From the NCBI GenBank assembly GCA_028712475.1, contig JAQTQB010000002.1, positions 62,001 through 126,000 on the forward strand: a stretch of 64,000 nucleotides of DNA, given 5' to 3'. Numbering within the stretch: the first letter of the stretch is position 1; each line of letters starts with the position of its first letter. This stretch comes from Verrucomicrobiales bacterium. Lineage in GTDB: Bacteria > Verrucomicrobiota > Verrucomicrobiia > Limisphaerales > UBA11358. Shown here piece by piece: positions 57,676 to 64,000 of the stretch. The position numbers and the translations under genes are program-made. A model generated the notes under the pieces. It did no database searches and had not been told where the DNA came from. It worked only from the letters and a program-made list of their open reading frames with translations.

Positions 57676-59475
57676 ATGAATCCAATCCTCAACATCGCCG
57701 CCTACAAGTTTATTGCGCTGCCGGAACTGCGTTCGCTGCGCGCCCGGCTGCTGGCGTTGTGCAAAAGCTGGGAACTCAAGGGCACGATTCTTTTGAGCGC
57801 GGAGGGCATCAACCTTTTCGTCGCCGGCGAGCGGGAGAAAGTTGACCTGCTGCTCACGGAATTGCGCCGCTTGCCCGGTCTGGAGGATTTGTCGCCGAAA
57901 ATCAGCGAGACGGAACACCAGCCGTTCACGAAGATGCTGGTGCGGATCAAGAAGGAGATCATCGCGTTCGGCGTTGAAGGCATCGAGCCGGGCAAACGCA
58001 CGTCGCCCAAACTCGCGGCGAAGGATTTGAAACGGTGGCTGGACGAAGGCCGCCCGTTGACGCTGCTCGACACGCGCAATGATTACGAGGTGAAGCTCGG
58101 CACATTCAAGAACGCGCTGCCGATTGGCGTGGAGCATTTCCGCGATTTTCCCGACGCGGTGCGCAAACTCCCGCCGCAACTGAAAGAGCAGCCCATCGTC
58201 ATGTTTTGCACCGGCGGCATACGGTGTGAAAAGGCCGGGCCGTTCATGGAGCGCGAGGGGTTCAAACAAATTTTCCAACTCGATGGCGGCATCCTGAAAT
58301 ATTTCGAGGAATGTGGCGGGGCGCATTACGACGGCGAATGTTTTGTGTTCGACCAGCGCGTGGGCCTTGACCCCAGCTTGCAGGAGACGGAATCCACGCA
58401 ATGTTTCCGCTGCCAGACGCCGTTGAGCGAGGCAGATCAGGAGGACAAGCGCCACGTCCCCGGTCAATCATGTCCGTATTGTTTCAAGACGCCCGCCGAG
58501 CAGATGGCGTTCAACATCGCGCAACGTCACGAAGCGATCCGCCGCGTCACCACGCCGCTGCCGGGCAGCGAGCCGCGCGAGAATTACAAATCCATCAACG
58601 TCCCCCAAGGCTGCGACGGCACGACGTTGCTGGAGGCGCTTTGCCTCGTGGTGAAAGAGGTGCCGCGCGCGTATTGGGAAAATGAGTGTGCGCACGGTCT
58701 GGTGGTGAACTTGCAGCGCGAACCGGTGGCCGCCACGCAAATCGTCCGCGCCGGTGAGCGTTACCGGCACCTGTTTCCCAACGTGACCGAGCCAGACGTG
58801 AACGGGCGGATAGAAATTTTGCACGAGGACGAGGCGTTGATTGTGGTCAACAAACCTGCGCCGTTGCCGATGCACGCGGGCGGGCGGTTCTATCGCAACA
58901 CGCTCCGTCACATCCTTAGTCTTGTTTACCACCCGCAGCGACCGCATCCGGCACATCGGCTCGACGCGAACACGACGGGGATCGTGCTGGTCACGCGCAC
59001 ACAGCATTTCGCCGGACGGCTGCAGCCGCAATTCGCGCGCGGCACGGTGGAGAAACTTTATCTCGTCCGCGTGCAAGGACAGCCGCCGGCAGATGTGTTC
59101 TGTTGCGACGCGCCCATCAGTGCGAAGTCCGGCGAACTGGGTTCACGCACGGTGGATGAAGAATCAGGGAATGACGCGCGCACGGAATTTCGCGTGCTGA
59201 AAAGAAACGCCCACGGCACGGCGTTGCTGGAAGCGCGGCCGTTGACCGGGCGCACGAACCAAATCCGCGTGCATCTCTGGCATCTCGGTTTTCCCGTGTG
59301 CGGCGATCCGGTTTATCTGCCCGGCAAGAAAATCGGCGACACGCAGACACTGGCTGTCGGTGATTCCCCGCTTTGTTTGCACGCCTGGCAGATCAAATTT
59401 TTGCATCCGCTGACCAGGCTGCCGTCGCATTTCACCGCGCCGCCGCCGGATTGGGCCGGGGATTTTGCGAAGTGA
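57676..59475 (+). CDS. TrhO (rhodanese)-RluA pseudouridine synthase fusion
   Basis: 599 residues with two tRNA-modifying enzymes in one chain. Residues 1-270 are TrhO/YceA: acylphosphatase-like start 'AYKFIALPELRSLRARLLALCKSWELKGTILLSAEGINLFVAG', rhodanese loop 'VMFCTGGIRCEKAGPFMEREGFKQIFQLDGGI' with the active Cys, zinc-like 'CFRCQTPLSEADQ...CPYC'. Residues about 350-599 are RluA: 'HPAHRLDANTTGIVLVTR' with catalytic Asp and 'LLEARPLTGRTNQIRVHLWHLGFPVCGDPVY'. TrhO makes 5-hydroxyuridine at tRNA position 34; RluA-type enzymes make pseudouridine. The ATG at 57676 starts the TrhO fold. Confidence 0.9.
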   Translation: MNPILNIAAYKFIALPELRSLRARLLALCKSWELKGTILLSAEGINLFVAGEREKVDLLLTELRRLPGLEDLSPKISETEHQPFTKMLVRIKKEIIAFGVEGIEPGKRTSPKLAAKDLKRWLDEGRPLTLLDTRNDYEVKLGTFKNALPIGVEHFRDFPDAVRKLPPQLKEQPIVMFCTGGIRCEKAGPFMEREGFKQIFQLDGGILKYFEECGGAHYDGECFVFDQRVGLDPSLQETESTQCFRCQTPLSEADQEDKRHVPGQSCPYCFKTPAEQMAFNIAQRHEAIRRVTTPLPGSEPRENYKSINVPQGCDGTTLLEALCLVVKEVPRAYWENECAHGLVVNLQREPVAATQIVRAGERYRHLFPNVTEPDVNGRIEILHEDEALIVVNKPAPLPMHAGGRFYRNTLRHILSLVYHPQRPHPAHRLDANTTGIVLVTRTQHFAGRLQPQFARGTVEKLYLVRVQGQPPADVFCCDAPISAKSGELGSRTVDEESGNDARTEFRVLKRNAHGTALLEARPLTGRTNQIRVHLWHLGFPVCGDPVYLPGKKIGDTQTLAVGDSPLCLHAWQIKFLHPLTRLPSHFTAPPPDWAGDFAK

Positions 59476-59478
59476 TAA

Positions 59479-60030
59479 TCACTGCCGCGAGACGAACGGA
59501 TTTCCCTTGATGTAAAACCGCAGATGCCGTTTCGCCCAATGCTTCGCGTAGTCCACGCCGATGCGCGGGCGTTTGACGGTGAGGAACGGCTCAACTTCTT
59601 CTGGTGCGCCTATGAAGAAATCGTCGCTCAACAAATCATGTTCGTTCAGCCGCCGGTCAATTTCCATGGCGCGGCAGAGCAGTCCCGGGCCTTGTGTCCG
59701 CCCCTCGACATTTTCCACCGGCTCAATGGCGCGCAGCAAAACCGCCGAAGCATGGCCTTCGCGCTCGGTCACGACATTCATGCAATGATGCATTCCGTAG
59801 ATGAGATAAACGTAAGCGTGACCCGGCGGGCCAAACATGGTTTTGGTGCGCTCCGTCCGTCCTTTGGCCGAGTGCGCGGCGAGGTCGTGCGGGCCGAGGT
59901 AAGCTTCGACTTCGACGATTTTGCCGACGCGTTTCACGCCGCATGACTGGTGGACGAGAAGTTTTCCGAGCAATTCACGGGCGACAACAATCGTGTCCCG
60001 GTCGTAAAATGAGCGCGCCAGCTTTCGCAT
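59479..60030 (-). CDS. mpg: 3-methyladenine DNA glycosylase (AAG/Mpg)
   Basis: 183 residues. 'LARSFYDRDTIVVARELLGKLLV', 'GKIVEVEAYLGPHDLAAHSAKGRTERTKTMFGPPGHAYVYLIYGMHHCMNVVT' and 'RTQGPGLLCRAMEI' match the AAG family, with the catalytic Glu in 'VEVEAY'. Removes alkylated purines from DNA. The start at 60030 gives the conserved N-terminus. Confidence 0.93.
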   Translation of the reverse strand: MRKLARSFYDRDTIVVARELLGKLLVHQSCGVKRVGKIVEVEAYLGPHDLAAHSAKGRTERTKTMFGPPGHAYVYLIYGMHHCMNVVTEREGHASAVLLRAIEPVENVEGRTQGPGLLCRAMEIDRRLNEHDLLSDDFFIGAPEEVEPFLTVKRPRIGVDYAKHWAKRHLRFYIKGNPFVSRQ

Positions 60031-60229
60031 GGCGGGAGGGTAGCAGATTGCCGCCAAAGAAAAACCTTGCTATTCCGCCGCCATAATCTATTCTTCACCC
60101 ATCTGTTAGATAGCTTGTCAGTCCCACGGCATGGTAAATCTTCAAGTGAACTTGGTTCAGTGATGATTTGAAATCCGAAAGTCGGAAACAGTCTGGTGAG
60201 TGCAGTGTTAGTCGGACAGTAAAACATCA

Positions 60230-60556
60230 ATGAGCAATAAATTATTCGTAGGAAATCTTTCCTTCAATACCACTGAAAACGACCTGCAGGACGCCTTTGC
60301 GGCGCACGGCACGGTCACGGAAACCAACCTGATGATGGACCGCATGAGCGGCCGTCCGCGCGGTTTCGGTTTCATCACCATGAGCACGGCGGAAGAAGCG
60401 CAGAAAGCCATTGCCGCCCTGAACGGCGCGCAGTTGGACGGTCGCGCCCTCACCGTTAACATTGCCAAGCCGCGTGAAGAGCGTGCGCCCGGCGGCGGCG
60501 GCGGCGGTCGTCGTGAATACGGCGGCGGCGGCGCGGGTCGTCGTGAACGCTATTAA
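60230..60556 (+). CDS. RRM RNA-binding protein with Gly-rich tail
   Basis: 108 residues. One RNA-recognition motif: RNP2 'LFVGNL' and RNP1 'RGFGFITM', then a Gly/Arg tail '[21 protein letters not shown]'. Such proteins in Cyanobacteria and Verrucomicrobiota are cold-responsive RNA chaperones. A strong terminator follows. Confidence 0.93.
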   Translation: MSNKLFVGNLSFNTTENDLQDAFAAHGTVTETNLMMDRMSGRPRGFGFITMSTAEEAQKAIAALNGAQLDGRALTVNIAKPREERAPGGGGGGRREYGGGGAGRRERY

Positions 60557-60577
60557 TAATAGTCGTTAAGTTTTCAG

Positions 60578-60612
60578 AGCGGGGCTTGGGTAAAACCAAG
60601 CCCCGCTTTTTT
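60578..60612 (+). terminator. Rho-independent terminator after the RRM gene
   Basis: 12-bp stem AGCGGGGCTTGG / CCAAGCCCCGCT with a 6-base loop and a T-run. Confidence 0.92.
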
Positions 60613-60698
60613 GTGGTTATTGCGCCAGCCTGTTTCGGTTTGCGGTTCAGGTTTGACAGCGCACGAAATGTCCGCAAAATATGAGACCGTTTTCGGTG

Positions 60699-60773
<75 letters not shown>

Positions 60774-60835
60774 CTTGAACGTGCGCTTCAAATTAGCAGG
60801 ACAAGAAGTTTTATTTCATTCACCATAAAAAACGT

Positions 60836-62476
60836 ATGGCACTCTCACCTCTCGCAGGCAGACCGGCACCCAAATCCATGCTGGTGGATCTGGCGCGGCT
60901 CGAACGCGATTACTACGAACGCACGCCCGACGTGGCCGACCCGACCCAACTGGTCAGCTTCGGCACGAGCGGGCATCGCGGCTCGTCGTTGCACGGCACG
61001 TTCACCGAGGCGCACATTCTCGCCATCACGCAGGCGATTTGCGATTACCGTTGCAGCCACGGCACCGATGGCCCGCTCCAGATGGGCAAGGACACGCACG
61101 CGTTGTCGTCGCCGGCGCAGCGCACCGCGCTCGAAGTCCTTGCGGCCAACGATGTCGAGACGGTCATCCAGCGCGACGATGGCGTGACGCCGACGCCGGT
61201 GATTTCGCGCGCCATCATTGTTCACAATCGCGGACGAACAACCGGCCTCGCGGATGGCATCGTGATCACGCCTTCGCACAATCCGCCGGAAGATGGCGGC
61301 TTCAAATATAATCCGGTTAACGGCGGCCCCGCCGACACCGACGTGACCAAATGGGTGCAGGACCGCGCGAACGAACTGTTGCGCGGAAACAATTCCGGCG
61401 TGAAGCGCGTGTCGTTCGCTGCCGCGCTCAAGGCCGCGACCACGCATCAGGAAGATTTTATTCTGCCCTACGTCGAGGATTTGAAAAACGTCGTGGACAT
61501 GGACGCCATCCGCGCCGCTGGTTTGAAGCTGGGCGTGGATCCGCTGGGGGGTGCCGCCCTGCCCTGCTGGGAACCGATAAACTCGATTTACAAAGTGGAC
61601 ATCACGGTCGTGAATCCAAAGCTTGATCCGACGTTCTCGTTCATGACGGTGGATCACGACGGGAAAATCCGCATGGACTGCTCCAGTCCATATGCGATGG
61701 CCAGCCTTGTCAGCCTCAAAGACAAATTCCGCCTCGCGTTTGCCAATGATCCCGACTCCGACCGGCATGGAATCGTCACGCCGTCGGCAGGGTTGATGAA
61801 CCCGAATCATTATCTCGCGGTGGCCATTGGTTATCTGCTGACGCACCGTCCGCAGTGGCCGGCGAACGTGGCGATCGGCAAGACGCTCGTGAGCAGCAGC
61901 ATGATTGATCGCGTGGTGAACAAGCTGGGCCGGCGGCTGTGCGAAACGCCGGTGGGCTTCAAATGGTTTGCGCCGGGATTGTTCGACGGTTCGTTTGGGT
62001 TCGGCGGCGAGGAAAGCGCCGGTGCAAGTTTTCTGCGGCACGACGGCACGGTGTGGACGACCGACAAGGACGGCCCGATCATGAACCTGCTCGCGGCGGA
62101 GATCACCGCCGTCACCGGCAAAGATCCGGGCGAACATTTCCGCGAACTGACGGCGGAATTCGGCACGCCCTATTACACGCGCATTGACGCGGCGGCGACG
62201 CCGGAACAGAAGGCGAAGCTGTCCAAACTTTCGCCCGAAGCCGTAAAGGAATCGAAGCTGGCGGGCGATGCCATCACCGCCAAACTGACGCGCGCGCCGG
62301 GCAACAACGCCGCCATCGGCGGTTTGAAAGTCGTGACGGCGAGCGGATGGTTCGCGGCGCGTCCGTCCGGCACGGAAAACATCTGCAAGATTTACGCGGA
62401 GAGTTTCAAGGACGAGGCGCACTTGAATGCCATCGTGAAAGAGGCGCAGGAGATTGTCAGCAACGCGCTCGGTTGA
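60836..62476 (+). CDS. pgm: Phosphoglucomutase (alpha-D-glucose phosphate-specific)
   Basis: 546 residues. Catalytic Ser loop '[27 protein letters not shown]', metal-binding '[13 protein letters not shown]', sugar-binding '[12 protein letters not shown]', and phosphate-binding '[15 protein letters not shown]'. Interconverts glucose-1- and glucose-6-phosphate. Length fits Pgm. Confidence 0.95.
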   Translation: MALSPLAGRPAPKSMLVDLARLERDYYERTPDVADPTQLVSFGTSGHRGSSLHGTFTEAHILAITQAICDYRCSHGTDGPLQMGKDTHALSSPAQRTALEVLAANDVETVIQRDDGVTPTPVISRAIIVHNRGRTTGLADGIVITPSHNPPEDGGFKYNPVNGGPADTDVTKWVQDRANELLRGNNSGVKRVSFAAALKAATTHQEDFILPYVEDLKNVVDMDAIRAAGLKLGVDPLGGAALPCWEPINSIYKVDITVVNPKLDPTFSFMTVDHDGKIRMDCSSPYAMASLVSLKDKFRLAFANDPDSDRHGIVTPSAGLMNPNHYLAVAIGYLLTHRPQWPANVAIGKTLVSSSMIDRVVNKLGRRLCETPVGFKWFAPGLFDGSFGFGGEESAGASFLRHDGTVWTTDKDGPIMNLLAAEITAVTGKDPGEHFRELTAEFGTPYYTRIDAAATPEQKAKLSKLSPEAVKESKLAGDAITAKLTRAPGNNAAIGGLKVVTASGWFAARPSGTENICKIYAESFKDEAHLNAIVKEAQEIVSNALG

Positions 62477-62650
62477 AGTCCGGCTGCCACGCGGAATTTT
62501 TTGATAAGCAGCCGGTTCTGGAGATTGTTTTTTTCTTGCACCGAAACGGGAAAAGCTGTCGAATCGGTTCAATAACTTTTTGGCAATCCGTCAGGTGATG
62601 GATTGCGAATTGCCAGTTGCAGGGGGCAAAAATCAAAACCAAGGAATAAA

Positions 62651-64000
62651 ATGAAAACAACCAATAATACGCTGTTGCGCGGAATGCTCGCTGCCACCGT
62701 CGTGGCCGGCATGTCTTCCGCCAGCGCACAAATCCAAACCACGGGCACACCGGGTTCGCCCGGCGCCACCACCACCATCAGCGGCAAGCAACTGCCCGCG
62801 CCCGATCCGAAGTTCGGCGGCGTGATCAAGGAAACCGCGCAACAGTCCAAGGCGTGGTGGGCGCCGCGCATCGTGCCGCCCAAGGGCGCGCCCAACGTCC
62901 TGCTCATCATGACGGACGACGCCGGTTACGGCGTGTCGAGCACCTTTGGTGGCGTCATCCCGACACCGGCCATGGACCGGATCGCGACGAATGGTCTGCG
63001 TTACACGCAGATGCATTCCACCGCGCTGTGTTCGCCCACGCGTGCCGCGTTGATCACGGGACGCAACCATCACTCGGTCGGGTTTGGTGTCGTCTCCGAA
63101 ATCTCCACCGGCTTCCCCGGCTACAACAGCGTCATCACCAAGGACAAGGCCACGATCGGCCGCATCCTCAAGGATAACGGTTACCGCACGGCCTGGTTCG
63201 GCAAGGAACACAACACGCCTTCGTATCAAACCAGCCAGAACGGACCGTTCGACCAGTGGCCCATCGGCATGGGCTTCGAATACTTCTACGGCTTCATGGG
63301 CGGCGACACCAGCCAGTGGCAGCCGAATCTCTTCCGCAACACGACGCAAATCTTCCCGTTCGAGGGCAAGGCGCCGGGCACTTGGAACCTGACCACGGCG
63401 ATGGCCGACGATGCGATTGATTACATGAACCGAATCAACGCGTTGAATCCTGATCAGCCGTTCTTCATTCATTATACGCCCGGCGGCACGCATGCGCCGC
63501 ATCATCCGACCAAGGAATGGGTGGACAAAATCAGCGCCCTGCACCTGTTCGACAAGGGCTGGAACGATCTGCGCGATCAAATTTTCGCCAACCAGAAAAA
63601 GCTTGGTGTCATTCCGCCCGACACGCAGCTGACGCCGTGGCCCAAGGACCTGCTCAAGGACTGGGACCATCTCAACGCCGACGAGAAAAAGATGTTCATC
63701 CGTCAGGCGGATGTGTTCGCCGCTTACGTGGCTTACACCGACGATGAAATTGGCCGTGTCATCCAGGCGGTTGACGACATGGGCAAGCTCGACAACACGC
63801 TCATCATCTACATCTGCGGTGACAACGGCACCAGCTCCGAGGGCACGGTGGTGGGCACGCCCAACGAGATCGCGATGTTCAACGGCGCCGTAGTGCCCGT
63901 GGAAGATCAGCTCAAATATTTTTACGATGTATGGGGCACGGAAAAAACCTACAACCACATGGCCGTCGGCTGGGCCTGGGCGTTTGATACGCCGTTCCCG
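62651..64000 (+). CDS. Arylsulfatase, C-terminus beyond window
   Basis: 450 codons to the right edge with no stop. Signal peptide (MKTTNNTLLRGMLAATVVAG...SASA). The sulfatase signature C-S-P-T-R is present in 'MHSTALCSPTRAALITGRNHHSVGFG'; its Cys is converted to formylglycine. 'NVLLIMTDDAGYGVSSTFGGVIPTPAMDRIA' carries metal-binding Asp residues, and 'GDNGTSSEG' more. Hydrolyses sulfate esters, likely from algal or host polysaccharides. It requires a formylglycine-generating enzyme not seen here. Confidence 0.9.
   Translation, partial: MKTTNNTLLRGMLAATVVAGMSSASAQIQTTGTPGSPGATTTISGKQLPAPDPKFGGVIKETAQQSKAWWAPRIVPPKGAPNVLLIMTDDAGYGVSSTFGGVIPTPAMDRIATNGLRYTQMHSTALCSPTRAALITGRNHHSVGFGVVSEISTGFPGYNSVITKDKATIGRILKDNGYRTAWFGKEHNTPSYQTSQNGPFDQWPIGMGFEYFYGFMGGDTSQWQPNLFRNTTQIFPFEGKAPGTWNLTTAMADDAIDYMNRINALNPDQPFFIHYTPGGTHAPHHPTKEWVDKISALHLFDKGWNDLRDQIFANQKKLGVIPPDTQLTPWPKDLLKDWDHLNADEKKMFIRQADVFAAYVAYTDDEIGRVIQAVDDMGKLDNTLIIYICGDNGTSSEGTVVGTPNEIAMFNGAVVPVEDQLKYFYDVWGTEKTYNHMAVGWAWAFDTPFP

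Overview
The window is one continuous stretch of GC-rich bacterial chromosome. Its genes suggest a heterotrophic member of the Verrucomicrobiota, probably near the Pedosphaera/Limisphaerales group. The signs are the small basic conserved proteins, a surface protein ending in a 'SSTNLTDW...FFR' motif, PQQ-like propeller and Ig-like exported proteins, a sulfatase, a UxaE-type tagaturonate epimerase, and many intergenic palindromic and 'CACAGATGAACAC' repeats. This placement is inferred from gene style; no rRNA is present.

Host part 1 (1-24 kb): an AsmA-like envelope protein (cut by the left edge), a TfoX-N protein, a REP-flanked RAYT transposase, glnS, a lone response regulator, purN, hisG, a bS22-like mini protein, a PQQ propeller, trxB, a malic enzyme, an antitoxin next to a frameshifted toxin, kdsB, pyrG, folC, and a succinate dehydrogenase operon (cytochrome b, sdhA, sdhB) with an S23 four-helix-bundle gene inserted in it, then an Ig-domain surface protein.

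Provirus (about 24.12-37.53 kb): a 13,395-bp element is integrated in a tRNA-Val(GAC) gene and bounded by 19-bp direct repeats. It carries a tyrosine recombinase, a PM2-like double-jelly-roll major capsid protein, an A32/FtsK-HerA-type packaging ATPase, six or seven tiny single-helix membrane proteins, a beta-helix spike candidate with a signal peptide, a holin/lipoprotein lysis candidate, a winged-helix replication protein with six perfect 24-bp repeats, and about ten tightly overlapping small early genes. Almost everything reads leftward from a divergent switch region at 37.2 kb. This is the most notable system in the window: a small, tailless, probably membrane-containing temperate virus of a verrucomicrobial host.

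Host part 2 (37.6-64 kb): uxaE-uxaC for uronate catabolism, ftsK, an ECF sigma factor operon, a GT39 family membrane glycosyltransferase, a RodZ-like HTH protein, pgsA, archaeal-type phosphoglycerate mutase, and ygfZ. An AT-richer three-gene island follows (DUF2130 nuclease, OLD-type ATPase/TOPRIM nuclease, SAP-SHOCT protein) that looks like a defence module. After it come a LysR gene remnant, a VapBC pair, a LysR regulator, a TrhO-RluA fusion, a DNA glycosylase, an RRM protein, tRNA-Met, pgm and a sulfatase cut by the right edge. No gene-free stretch longer than about 300 bases was found.
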